Under the pieces are notes generated by a model that was given only the letters and a program-made list of their open reading frames with translations, made no database searches and was not told where the DNA came from. Made by a program: the position numbers and the translations under genes. Shown here piece by piece: positions 35,599-44,841 of a stretch of 64,000 nucleotides of DNA. How positions within the stretch are numbered: position 1 is the stretch's first letter; the number at the start of each line of letters is the position of its first letter. The stretch is taken from assembly GCF_030068545.1 (NCBI RefSeq), contig NZ_JASJOR010000035.1, forward strand, positions 30,420 to 94,419, given 5' to 3'. The DNA comes from Xanthocytophaga flava (GTDB lineage Bacteria > Bacteroidota > Bacteroidia > Cytophagales > 172606-1).

Positions 35599-36909
35599 TT
35601 AGGCTACAACATCTCTGCCTATGCTATAGTAGGTATAGCCCAGTTCACGCATTTGATCAAGTTCAAATACATTCCGGCCATCAAAAATCACTTTATTCTT
35701 TAATAAACTACTAATTCGCTCAAACTCTGGAGAACGGAATTCTGGCCATTCTGTCACAATAAATAGAGCGTCTGCACCTTCCAATGCCTCATAAGGACTA
35801 TTTGTATATACGATCTGATCTCCCAGGATACGTTTAACATTTTCCATAGCTTCCGGATCATATGCACGCACATTAGCACCAGCAGCTACCAATTCTTTAA
35901 TATTTTCCAATGCAGGAGCCTCCCGAATGTCATCTGTATAAGGTTTGAATGCTAAGCCCCAAACTGCAATAGTCTTGCCAGATAAGTCGTGGTTAAAATA
36001 CTGTTTAATTTTAGGAAGAAGTTTTGTTTTCTGATTTTCATTTACTCCCATAACTGCTTCCAGGATCTTGAAATCATACGCATATTCTTCAGATGTTTTA
36101 TGCAAAGCTTGCACATCTTTTGGAAAACAACTTCCGCCATATCCAATACCTGCAAACAGGAATCGTTTGCCAATACGTGAATCTGTACCAATACCACGAC
36201 GAATATCATCTACGTTTGCACCAACTTTTTCGCACAGATTGGCAATTTCATTCATGAATGTAATCTTGGTAGCCAAAAATGCATTAGCAGCATATTTAGT
36301 CATCTCAGCAGAACGTTCATCCATGAAGATAACAGGATTACCCTGACGTACCAATGGAGCATATAATTTGTTCATCACTTTACGTGCCTTCTCTGAATTA
36401 GTACCAATAACTACACGATCTGGCTTCATAAAGTCTTCTACAGCTACTCCTTCACGTAAGAACTCCGGATTGGAAACAACATCAAACTCAACTTTAGCAT
36501 TTTTAGCAATGCGTGCATGTACCTTTTCAGCTGTTCCTACAGGTACAGTACTTTTATCAACAATTACTGCATAATCTGCAAGTAATGGACCTAAGTCATC
36601 AGCAACTTTCAGTATATATTTAAGATCTGCTGAACCATCTTCTCCGGGAGGTGTTGGCAAAGCTAAAAAGATAACCTCTGCATCCTTTATTCCTTCAGCC
36701 AGATTGGTAGTGAAAAGCAATCGCCCCTCTTTGATATTACGGTCAAATAACACATCAAGGCCTGGCTCATAGATAGTAATGACACCACTTTTCAGCTTCT
36801 CAATTTTAGTAACATCAATATCAACACAAGTAACGCGGTTCCCCGTTTCAGCAAAACAAGTTCCGGTTACAAGGCCAACATATCCGGTTCCGACAACAGC
36901 AATTTTCAT
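35599..36909 (-). CDS. ugd: UDP-glucose 6-dehydrogenase
   Basis: The enzyme makes UDP-glucuronate from UDP-glucose with two NAD. The 436-residue protein has GTGYVGLVTGTCFAETGN, the VDKSTVPVGTAE segment, NPEFLREGVAVEDFMKPDR, the catalytic Cys in GIGYGGSCFPKDVQAL, and the C-terminal GLAFKPYTDDIREAPA. It is the first gene of the minus-strand sugar cluster and forms a pathway pair with the UDP-xylose synthase. Confidence 0.96.
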   Translation of the reverse strand: MKIAVVGTGYVGLVTGTCFAETGNRVTCVDIDVTKIEKLKSGVITIYEPGLDVLFDRNIKEGRLLFTTNLAEGIKDAEVIFLALPTPPGEDGSADLKYILKVADDLGPLLADYAVIVDKSTVPVGTAEKVHARIAKNAKVEFDVVSNPEFLREGVAVEDFMKPDRVVIGTNSEKARKVMNKLYAPLVRQGNPVIFMDERSAEMTKYAANAFLATKITFMNEIANLCEKVGANVDDIRRGIGTDSRIGKRFLFAGIGYGGSCFPKDVQALHKTSEEYAYDFKILEAVMGVNENQKTKLLPKIKQYFNHDLSGKTIAVWGLAFKPYTDDIREAPALENIKELVAAGANVRAYDPEAMENVKRILGDQIVYTNSPYEALEGADALFIVTEWPEFRSPEFERISSLLKNKVIFDGRNVFELDQMRELGYTYYSIGRDVVA

Positions 36910-37215
36910 AAAATAAAGGTTTGTGAGGTTTTAACTGATTGATATATAATTTTCCTTTTAAAAAAGTGTGATTTTTTTCAATTAGACACCAAATATGAGT
37001 GTTTATACAAATCTGGAATCAAAAGTAAATATTTTGGAGTAATCACAAGGTTAATTTTTCCGGAATTTCTTCTTTCTTCCAATTGATGTAAGATTTAATA
37101 AAACTAAAACTGTACTTATTCGATATTTTTTTGAATATTAGAGACACACATTGCCTGATTACCCATTTGATTTGATTAGACCAATGTATCATCTTCTCAA
37201 CAACTAAAAATCTAA
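36910..37215. other. Divergent promoter region between ugd and the acyl-CoA dehydrogenase gene
   Basis: This 306-base AT-rich region has no gene. It must hold promoters for both directions, but no clear consensus element or repeat could be identified. Confidence 0.5.
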
Positions 37216-38364
37216 ATGATAGCTATGGTAACAGAGACATTCGAAAACCTGGACTTGATAGCTCAAAGTACACGTGAGTTTGCCCTCAGGCATATTCGTC
37301 CTTTTGTAAGAGAGTGGGACGAGAAGCAACATTTTCCAATAGGATTATTTAACCACTTGGGTGAACTAGGGTTAATGGGAGTACTTGTACCAGATGTATA
37401 TGGTGGTGCAGGACTCAACTATGCAGCTTATGTAACTGCTATTATTGAAATATCCAAAGTAGATGGAGCTATCGGGCTTTCGATGGCAGCCCATAACTCT
37501 TTGTGTACAAATCATATCTTACAATTTGGCAATGAAGATCAAAAGCAACAGTATATTCCTAAATTAGCTACAGGTCAATGGATAGGAGCATGGGGTCTTA
37601 CAGAACCTAATACAGGATCTGATGCAGGTAATATGCGTACAGTAGCCGTACAAGATGGAGATTACTGGATTCTGAACGGGAGCAAAAACTTTATCACGCA
37701 TGGAAAGTCAGGTGATGTAGCAGTTGTGATTGCTCGTACAGGTGCACCCAATACACATACCAATGCATCTGCGTTTATTCTGGAAAAGAACACACCTGGA
37801 TTTTCTGCCGGTAAAAAGGAAGATAAATTAGGTATGCGGGCGTCTGAAACTACAGAATTGATATTTCAGGATTGCCGAATCCATAAGAGTCAACTCCTAG
37901 GCAAAGTTGGTGAAGGATTTAAACAAGCACTTGCTATTCTGGATGGAGGGCGTATATCCATTGCTGCCTTAGGTATTGGTATAGCCATAGGAGCCTATGA
38001 AGCAGCACTCCAATATGCCAAAGAACGTCATCAGTTTGGAAAACCTATTGCAGAATTTCAGGCTATTCAATTCAAGCTGGCAGATATGGCAACTCAAATC
38101 GAGGCAGCCCGCCTCTTAACTTATCAGGCTGCAGATCTGAAAGATCGAAAGTTACCTGTATCCAAAGCTTCTGCCATGGCCAAGTATTATACGTCAGAAG
38201 TTGCTGTAAAAGTTGCGAATGAAGCAGTCCAGATCTTTGGAGGGTACGGATATACCAAAGATTTTCCTGTTGAAAAGTATTACCGGGACGCCAAACTTTG
38301 TACTATTGGTGAGGGTACCAGTGAGATACAGAAAATGGTAATCGGACGGGAAATCTTACATTAG
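37216..38364 (+). CDS. Acyl-CoA dehydrogenase
   Basis: A flavoprotein that introduces the alpha-beta double bond in acyl-CoA during fatty-acid or branched-chain amino-acid breakdown. The 382-residue protein has the family signatures GAWGLTEPNTGSDAGNMRT and QIFGGYGYTKDFPVEKYYRD with KLCTIGEGTSEIQ, where the Glu of GEGTSE is the likely catalytic base of short-chain enzymes. Length is normal. Start may be 37216 or the ATG three codons later. Chain-length specificity cannot be read from sequence. Confidence 0.93.
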   Translation: MIAMVTETFENLDLIAQSTREFALRHIRPFVREWDEKQHFPIGLFNHLGELGLMGVLVPDVYGGAGLNYAAYVTAIIEISKVDGAIGLSMAAHNSLCTNHILQFGNEDQKQQYIPKLATGQWIGAWGLTEPNTGSDAGNMRTVAVQDGDYWILNGSKNFITHGKSGDVAVVIARTGAPNTHTNASAFILEKNTPGFSAGKKEDKLGMRASETTELIFQDCRIHKSQLLGKVGEGFKQALAILDGGRISIAALGIGIAIGAYEAALQYAKERHQFGKPIAEFQAIQFKLADMATQIEAARLLTYQAADLKDRKLPVSKASAMAKYYTSEVAVKVANEAVQIFGGYGYTKDFPVEKYYRDAKLCTIGEGTSEIQKMVIGREILH

Positions 38365-38375
38365 ACTCGGAAATT

Positions 38376-39203
38376 TTACTGATTACCCGATAATAATCCC
38401 ACAAACCAATCTGTTAATGGAGTGTCTGTACGAAAAGATACTCCATTGATTTCTTTTACTAATTGAATGCCTGCAACATTACAGGTAAAAATAGTATCAG
38501 CAGTGAATAAGGCTTCTTTGTGAAATAAGTCTTCCTTTACTTCTGAAAACATCAAAACAGCTTCTCTCAGAATAGTTTTTCTTATAATCCCTGCAATACA
38601 TCCACTCTCCAAACTGGGTGTATACAAAACATTTTCCTTAATCCAGAAAATATTGGAAGCTACACATTCTGCTATATGTCCATATACATCCATCAGAATA
38701 ACATCATCTACACCTGCACTTTTACGGGCAATGCCAGCCATCACATAGGGTAAGGCAGAACTTGTTTTGTAAGGTGACAGAATAGAATGATGTAATCGGA
38801 TATCTTCATAAAAGATAAGCCTGTTCTTTATAGAAACACGAGGCCGTGTAAAAGGAAAGGCCGTTAGCAAAAAATCAATGTCATTTGATTCTGGAGTATA
38901 TAAACCTCCGGGCTTTCGCCACACCTGAAGCCGCAAACGGGCATCATCAGACAATCCGACAAGTTTACATAATTGCATAATCTCCCTTTGCAGATAATCC
39001 CGAGAAAAGTCCGCAGGTACATTCATCTGAAGTATCTGCATTCCATTCAGAAGCCTCTCATAATGATCTTTTAAAAAAGGAATTCTTTTATTCTGAACAA
39101 TTATTGTTTCAAACAAACCATCTCCATACCGGAAAGCTCTGTTGTCCAGATACTCCGATAAATTATCCATCTCAACCATCGTAAAATTAAATACTGCCTT
39201 CAT
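38376..39203 (-). CDS. Class IV aminotransferase (aminodeoxychorismate lyase / branched-chain aminotransferase type)
   Basis: A fold-type IV PLP enzyme of 275 residues. It has the RYGDGLFETI N-terminal block, the PLP-lysine region YKTSSALPYV, the ECVASNIFWI segment and the phosphate-binding SGCIAGIIRKTIL. The short length and lack of branched-chain-specific strings favour a 4-amino-4-deoxychorismate lyase (PabC-like) role in folate synthesis, but D-amino acid or branched-chain activity remains possible. It is convergent with the acyl-CoA dehydrogenase gene, 11 bp apart. Confidence 0.8.
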   Translation of the reverse strand: MKAVFNFTMVEMDNLSEYLDNRAFRYGDGLFETIIVQNKRIPFLKDHYERLLNGMQILQMNVPADFSRDYLQREIMQLCKLVGLSDDARLRLQVWRKPGGLYTPESNDIDFLLTAFPFTRPRVSIKNRLIFYEDIRLHHSILSPYKTSSALPYVMAGIARKSAGVDDVILMDVYGHIAECVASNIFWIKENVLYTPSLESGCIAGIIRKTILREAVLMFSEVKEDLFHKEALFTADTIFTCNVAGIQLVKEINGVSFRTDTPLTDWFVGLLSGNQ

Positions 39204-39436
39204 GGAATCATTTCACCATTTATCATTATTTTTTTCAGACAAAACCTGCATATACGTAATATTGCTCAAGTCCCTACAGAAAAATCAAACTTTTTTACTG
39301 GCAGAGAATGTCCGGAAACGAACACATGTGTTCAATTATGAACAACTAGTTCGGTATAAACAACTGACAATCAATAAAATACGATTTTGGCATAAACTTA
39401 GGAAAATAGCTTCCGGACACCAAAACTATCATCTTT

Positions 39437-40927
39437 ATGAAATCTCTGAAAACTTTACCTATGAAAACGTTAAAAAAAGCTGCTTTAACTGGCTTACTAG
39501 CCTTAAGTATAAACAGCATACAAGCCCAAAGTCAAGCTCAAAAACAGATCAACAACGATGACATCTGGTCATTGCGTGAAGCTGTGGATTATGCTATGCA
39601 AAATAGCATCACAATTAAGAAAAGTGAACTTCAGGCAAGAACCAGTGAGGTAACATACTTCCAATCTAAAATGGCATTCTTACCGACTATAACCGGTAAT
39701 GGATCTCTTCAATGGAACTTTGGTCGATATGTTGATCCAACAACCAACCAATTCGTTAATCAGACTACACAAACAGGTAATTATGGTATCTCTGGTAACG
39801 TTCTCTTATTTCAGGGTGGGCAACAGATACATGCATACAAACAAAATCAACGATTGTATCAGGCAACCCAGGAAGACATTGAACAATCCAAATACAATGT
39901 AAGTCTTAATGTAGCCTTGTATTATTTACAAGTGTTGCAAAATCAGGAGTTAGTTGCAGCAGCAACCAGCCAGCTTGAAGTAAGTCGTTTACAAGTGGAG
40001 CGTACGGATAAACTGGTGAAGGCAGGCTCACTTCCACAAACTAACCTTTTTGATCTGCAAGCTCAATTAGCGAATGATCAACTAAGTTTAACTACTGCCG
40101 AAAATAACCTTCGATTAGCAAAGTTAAATCTGATGCAGGCGATGAATCTTCCAGCACAGGATAACTTTGAAGTTGAAAAGATTGAGCTTCCAGATCCAAC
40201 TATCAATCCATATCCACAAACAGCTGCCAACATTTATGATGAAGCGCTTAGAACTCAACCTAGTGTTAAAGCAGCAGACATCCGTGTTGAAAGCAGTAAG
40301 TATTCGATTATGTCTGCACGCGGATATTTATTCCCTCGATTATATTTGTCTGCAGGGTTGAATACATACTACTCAAGTGGTCAATCCAAATATGTTAAAA
40401 CAGGAGAAGTATATCCTACAATAGGTAATGTTACTGTAGATGGAGTACCTTATACTGTAACTTCTATTCAAAAATCAACAACCTATAATCAGGAGAAATA
40501 TAGTTTTGGCTCACAAATAAGTGATAACTTAGGTCAATATGTAGGTTTTAGTTTATCTATTCCAATTATCAATGGCTGGCAATATCGGAACAATATCAGC
40601 AAGACAATAGTACAACGTAAGTCTTATGAACTTGATGCACAAAGTACCCGTGTAACCCTACGTCAGAACATTGAACAGGCCTACAATGACCTCCGTGCTG
40701 CTGCATCACAGTATCAGGCAAACAGAGACCAGGTAGCTGCTCAGGATCTTTCGTTTAAATCAAACGAAGCTCGTTTTAGTGCAGGCCTTGCCAATTCATT
40801 AGACTATAATACGTCAAAAAACAATCTGGCCAGAGCTCAGGCTAATTTGATCAACTCTAAATACACCTATTATTTTCGTGTGAAAATACTTGATTTCTAT
40901 CAAAACAAACCGCTTACCTTTGAATAA
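39437..40927 (+). CDS. TolC-family outer-membrane efflux protein
   Basis: The product forms the outer-membrane exit duct of a tripartite efflux system. It has a signal peptide (an alternative start at 39461 gives MKTLKKAALTGLLALSINS with cleavage after IQAQ) and two OEP repeats with long coiled coils, for example LRLAKLNLMQAMNLP in the first half and LRQNIEQAYNDLRAAASQYQ in the second. Length of 496 residues is usual. The periplasmic adaptor gene follows 72 bp downstream. Confidence 0.92.
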   Translation: MKSLKTLPMKTLKKAALTGLLALSINSIQAQSQAQKQINNDDIWSLREAVDYAMQNSITIKKSELQARTSEVTYFQSKMAFLPTITGNGSLQWNFGRYVDPTTNQFVNQTTQTGNYGISGNVLLFQGGQQIHAYKQNQRLYQATQEDIEQSKYNVSLNVALYYLQVLQNQELVAAATSQLEVSRLQVERTDKLVKAGSLPQTNLFDLQAQLANDQLSLTTAENNLRLAKLNLMQAMNLPAQDNFEVEKIELPDPTINPYPQTAANIYDEALRTQPSVKAADIRVESSKYSIMSARGYLFPRLYLSAGLNTYYSSGQSKYVKTGEVYPTIGNVTVDGVPYTVTSIQKSTTYNQEKYSFGSQISDNLGQYVGFSLSIPIINGWQYRNNISKTIVQRKSYELDAQSTRVTLRQNIEQAYNDLRAAASQYQANRDQVAAQDLSFKSNEARFSAGLANSLDYNTSKNNLARAQANLINSKYTYYFRVKILDFYQNKPLTFE

Positions 40928-40999
40928 AAAGAGTCAATAATTGATCCTTTACAAAATATATTAAATCGTTTACCATACTTACCTTTTATCTGTACCTCA

Positions 41000-42397
41000 A
41001 TGGCAAAGAAGAAAACAAATCGCTTGTTAATTATTCTTGTTTCGGTAGTTGTATTACTTCTGGTGTTTGCTTTTGTTGGCAAAAAAGCCGGATGGATTGG
41101 CAAAGAAAAACCAACGGAAGTAGAACTCGCCAAAGTTAAGAAAACTGAAATCATTGAGAAGGTAAGTGCCTCTGGAAAAGTTCAACCGGAAGTAGAGGTA
41201 AAGATTAGTCCTGATGTTTCAGGAGAGATCATAGAACTCACTGTCAATGAAGGAGATTCTGTAGTAAAAGGACAACTATTGGTTAGAATACGCCCGGATA
41301 ACTATATCTCTGCTGTTGACCGTGCACGGGCTACTGTTAATAACAACAAAGCAAGTCTGGCTCAGTCAAATGTGCAACTATCGCGTGCTAAGGTTCAACT
41401 AGCAAAAGCAGAAATTGAGTACAAAAGAAACAAAGGACTATTTGAACAAAATGTTATTTCCAATACGGATTGGGTAACAGCCGAAACCAACTACAAAGCA
41501 GCTGTCGAAGATGTAAAAGCAGCAGAAGAACAAATTTCAGCTGCCAGATACCTGGTACAAAGTGCAGAAGCAGGATTACGAGATGCTCAGGAAAACCTTC
41601 GTAAAACAACTATCTATGCTCCGGTAAGTGGTACTATCTCTAAGCTGGATGTGGAACTGGGTGAACGTGTGGTTGGTACATCTCAAATGGCGGGTACGGA
41701 AATGCTGCGTATTGCGAACCTGAATAATATGGAAGTACAGGCAGATGTAAATGAAAACGATATTGTGCGTGTACACTTAGGGGATACCGCTATTATCGAA
41801 GTAGACTCCTATACAAGTTTGAAGAAGAAGTTTAAAGGTATTGTAACAGAAATTGCCAATACTGCCAATGGTATGGCCTCTTCTACAACACAATCGACAT
41901 CAACTGATGCTGTAACAGAGTTTCAGGTAAAGGTGCGCATTTTACAGGATTCTTATAAAGAACTGATGAATACAAAAAGCAAATTATCGCCTTTCCGCCC
42001 TGGTATGACGGCATCTGTTGAAGTATTGACAGCACGCAAATCAGGGGTCTTGTCTGTACCACTGGCAGCCGTAACTACACGTACTCCTGATGGTAAGGCA
42101 GCACCTTCTACGGCTTCCAATAATGATAACAACAATAATAATAACAACACAGAAGCAGCTCCAAAACCCGCAGCTACTCAGGAACTTAAAGAAGTTGTTT
42201 TTGTAAATAACAATGGTAAGGCGGAGTTGAAAGAGGTAACTACAGGTATTAGTGATTATGATAACATTGAAATTGTAAAAGGGTTAAAAGAGGGGGATGA
42301 AGTAGTCTCAGGACCCTATAACGTGATTGCCAAAAAGCTCAATTCCAATGATCTGATTGCTACCAAAAAAGAGGAAAAGGATACCAAGAAGAAATAA
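41000..42397 (+). CDS. HlyD/MacA-like periplasmic adaptor subunit of an efflux pump
   Basis: The adaptor links an inner-membrane pump to TolC. An N-terminal membrane anchor (LLIILVSVVVLLLVFAFV) precedes a lipoyl/barrel-sandwich domain (VSASGKVQPEVEVKISPDVS, then IYAPVSGTISKLDVELGERV), a coiled-coil hairpin at about residues 105-190, and a beta-barrel. An Asn-rich linker of about ten residues near residue 376 is inserted before the C-terminal domain. No permease or ATPase gene follows; a terminator ends the unit. The partner must be encoded elsewhere. Confidence 0.9.
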   Translation: MAKKKTNRLLIILVSVVVLLLVFAFVGKKAGWIGKEKPTEVELAKVKKTEIIEKVSASGKVQPEVEVKISPDVSGEIIELTVNEGDSVVKGQLLVRIRPDNYISAVDRARATVNNNKASLAQSNVQLSRAKVQLAKAEIEYKRNKGLFEQNVISNTDWVTAETNYKAAVEDVKAAEEQISAARYLVQSAEAGLRDAQENLRKTTIYAPVSGTISKLDVELGERVVGTSQMAGTEMLRIANLNNMEVQADVNENDIVRVHLGDTAIIEVDSYTSLKKKFKGIVTEIANTANGMASSTTQSTSTDAVTEFQVKVRILQDSYKELMNTKSKLSPFRPGMTASVEVLTARKSGVLSVPLAAVTTRTPDGKAAPSTASNNDNNNNNNNTEAAPKPAATQELKEVVFVNNNGKAELKEVTTGISDYDNIEIVKGLKEGDEVVSGPYNVIAKKLNSNDLIATKKEEKDTKKK

Positions 42398-42410
42398 AGT
42401 GACTATCAAA

Positions 42411-42450
42411 AAGAAAGCCCACTGTGAATATCATAGTGGGCTTTCTTTTT
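42411..42450 (+). terminator. Terminator after the adaptor gene
   Basis: AAGAAAGCCCACT pairs perfectly with AGTGGGCTTTCTT (13 bp) across an 11-base loop, followed by T residues. Confidence 0.92.
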
Positions 42451-42513
42451 ATATATTGGTCATTCTAATTGTAAAAAAGCTTCTTTAAAGCCGATTTGTA
42501 AATAAGACCTCTT

Positions 42514-42560
42514 ATATGAATAAAATATAGGCATAAGACTTTCCTATATTTTATTCATAT
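42514..42560. terminator. Second hairpin between convergent genes
   Basis: ATATGAATAAAATATAGG at 42514-42531 pairs perfectly with 42543-42560 (18 bp) across an 11-base loop. It lies between the adaptor gene and the convergent DUF2490 gene and probably ends the latter. Confidence 0.65.
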
Positions 42561-42613
42561 TGCTCGGATGGGCACAGACAATATTCTTCAGGATAGCCTT
42601 CGCTTATAACAAA

Positions 42614-43495
42614 CTATAAGTTCTTCAAAATCTTGTTGATGTCATCAATCACAATAAAAACCTGTAGCACATTATTTATATCTGAGTTTTTTGATCCATC
42701 AGCGAGGCGTTTCTGAGGTTGAAACTGATTTACATAACCTGCCTCCAATCGGAACTGAGGAGTAAACTTATAGCCCAAGCCAACGTACAGCCGGTTCTGG
42801 TCAAATATTTTCTCGTGAATGACATTAGAACCCATACCAATCATAATCTCATCACTAGCAGCCAGGTACAGCGTTTTTTCTTTCATTTGAGGTTGGTTAA
42901 GAGGCACAAATATCCGTGTCATATAACGTAATCTTCCTTTACGTGTTGTATTATCCCATAAATTAGAATAATAATCTTTCCCCTGAGACCCATCCGTGAG
43001 AAGTCTATTTCCAAAGAAGCGAAACTCATACCGAAAACGTTGTTCAAATATCACTCGCCCCAAAGGATAAGAAAATAGTACCTGAGTGGTAGTACGTAGT
43101 TCTGGTTCAAAGGTAGTTTTGTTATCAGCGGTAGGTCGCCATGTACCCCACCAACCCACAGGTGATAATGAAACTCGAAAATATTTACTAGCCTGATATG
43201 CTATCCATGGACGAAATACCTGCTGATAAGCGTGGGTAAACAGTCCTCTACGTGTATCTGATACCTGATTACTTACTCTTTGAGACTCCAGATCATCAGA
43301 GATACCTTGTGTCCGATATTGATAATCTAACTGGAGACGGACTTTTCTGCTGATAGACCCAGAAATATTGGTTTCACTCCAAAACATCTGGTTTATGTTG
43401 TAGTGAGCAGATTGTGCTTGGCTAGATATATTATGAAAACTTAATATAAATCCTTGCAGGAGAAGAAGCTTAACAAATACGTAATAGCAACGCAT
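42614..43495 (-). CDS. DUF2490 outer-membrane protein
   Basis: The 293-residue protein has a signal peptide (about residues 1-28, ending SSQAQS) and a DUF2490 beta-rich domain: QMFWSETNISGSISRKVRLQ, then many alternating aromatic strands such as VIFEQRFRYEFRFFG and LYVGLGYKFTPQFRLEAGYV. It is likely an outer-membrane beta-barrel of unknown function, common in Bacteroidota. Length is typical. A large palindrome lies 100 bp upstream of its start. Confidence 0.85.
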   Translation of the reverse strand: MRCYYVFVKLLLLQGFILSFHNISSQAQSAHYNINQMFWSETNISGSISRKVRLQLDYQYRTQGISDDLESQRVSNQVSDTRRGLFTHAYQQVFRPWIAYQASKYFRVSLSPVGWWGTWRPTADNKTTFEPELRTTTQVLFSYPLGRVIFEQRFRYEFRFFGNRLLTDGSQGKDYYSNLWDNTTRKGRLRYMTRIFVPLNQPQMKEKTLYLAASDEIMIGMGSNVIHEKIFDQNRLYVGLGYKFTPQFRLEAGYVNQFQPQKRLADGSKNSDINNVLQVFIVIDDINKILKNL

Positions 43496-43954
43496 GTAGT
43501 TTAATTAGAGCAGAAATGTTTCAATGGAGGTTTTATTCTACAAAACTAAACTTCAAATATTACCTGGTAATAACTGCAATGTTTTGTTAATGTTAATTTA
43601 TAAGTACATGTACTTATAAATCCTACCACTCTGTTAACAATAAATTAATATTAAACCCGCAAAAACTTAAAATACACAAAAACATAATATTAAATAACCA
43701 AAATTACCCTCAATATGAATCAAATGTTACTGCAAAATTACTGTAATACCACTAGATAAATTCCTAGCTAAAGCAGACTGCGATTATCATATAAAGGATT
43801 GCACTTGCTAGTCAGACGTTTTAGACAAGTATTTAGAGAGGTAACTTTTGACTATTAATTTCCTTACTCTACTTGTCTATGTAATATTAGAAGGCAAATA
43901 CTATTGGAAATCTGGCAGAATATATACTCTTTGCTAGTTATTAAATCACATTGT
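43496..43954. other. Divergent intergenic region with a 26-bp palindrome
   Basis: These 459 bases are AT-rich and separate DUF2490 from the HExxH gene. Apart from the palindrome at 43596 no feature is recognised; an in-frame upstream start of the right-hand gene at 43904 is considered part of the leader. Confidence 0.5.
43596..43621. promoter_or_regulatory. 26-bp perfect palindrome, candidate operator
   Basis: The half-site ATTTATAAGTACA is followed directly by its exact complement. It lies about 100 bp upstream of the DUF2490 start in the divergent intergenic region. A dimeric repressor site or cruciform is possible. A hairpin without a loop is less likely to act as a terminator. Confidence 0.6.
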
Positions 43955-44713
43955 ATGTTCTGGAAAAAGAAACAAGAACTTAGTTGTCCTGTTACACCTG
44001 AAGATAAAGAGTGGATCGAAAACAATCTGGATTGGCTCGATCGCAACCTAGTTGAACTGGCACACTTTCCGACTATTTTGCCAACAAAGGATTTCTTTGA
44101 CTGGAAATTTACAGGCAAGCAAGACGATGCCTTCTACGTGTTGGCACGTATAGGGGAGTTATGCAGCATAAATATATCGCACATTCAGCTGGACTTTATC
44201 AACGATCAGCTGGATTTTGGTAATGGATTGCTTACAGCTATTGAGAAAGGCGAAAAAGGGATAGGAGGACTGTATTTTGGAGATGAAGATGGGGAAGCCA
44301 TCACCATAGAAAAGAAGCAACTTGATAACCCAGCTTCTTTAATTGCTGTTATGGCTCATGAACTTAGTCACCATGTACTGATAGGCTTACACGATATTGG
44401 GTATTCAGACGAAAAAGAGAATGAGTATCTGACAGATTTAACTGCTGTAGCCTATGGCTTTGGAATATTTCTTAGTGATAATGCCACAATTTACCAAGTA
44501 AGCTCTTCCAGTTGGCGAATTGGTAAACAAGGTTATCTGCCGCCTCAAGTTATTGCTTATGCCATGGCAGTTATTCAGTATTTTAAAGGAGAAATCAAAA
44601 CGAATCCTGCCTGGATAGACCATCTGGATAAGAAAACAAAAAAATATTTTCTCCAAAGTCTGGATTATGTGCGTGTACACCCTCCGGCACCTACTGGTCA
44701 TTTAAACTGGTAA
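43955..44713 (+). CDS. Hypothetical protein with HExxH zinc-peptidase-like motif
   Basis: The ATG at 43955 (MFWKKKQELSCPVTPEDKEW) is preferred to an upstream start at 43904. The 252-residue protein contains HELSHH at about residues 135-140, an HExxH motif, followed by ENEYLTDLTAVAYGFG, which can supply a third acidic ligand as in minigluzincins. There is no signal peptide and no membrane span. The family is not recognised. A cytoplasmic metallopeptidase is inferred from the motif only. Confidence 0.65.
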   Translation: MFWKKKQELSCPVTPEDKEWIENNLDWLDRNLVELAHFPTILPTKDFFDWKFTGKQDDAFYVLARIGELCSINISHIQLDFINDQLDFGNGLLTAIEKGEKGIGGLYFGDEDGEAITIEKKQLDNPASLIAVMAHELSHHVLIGLHDIGYSDEKENEYLTDLTAVAYGFGIFLSDNATIYQVSSSSWRIGKQGYLPPQVIAYAMAVIQYFKGEIKTNPAWIDHLDKKTKKYFLQSLDYVRVHPPAPTGHLNW

Positions 44714-44841
44714 AAGACTTCTCAGTAACTGCTGTATGAGTCAATGTAGGTGATCAAGTATTTCTCTCAGGTTGTCATTCTTTTTTGTGCATTCTTTTCT
44801 TACTGGCTTTCTTATGCTGTATTACAGTTGTAAGCTAACGT

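Noticed and set aside
42124..42153. Asn-codon repeat in the adaptor gene as a separate repeat feature
   Set aside because: It is an in-frame low-complexity linker of a single gene and is described there.
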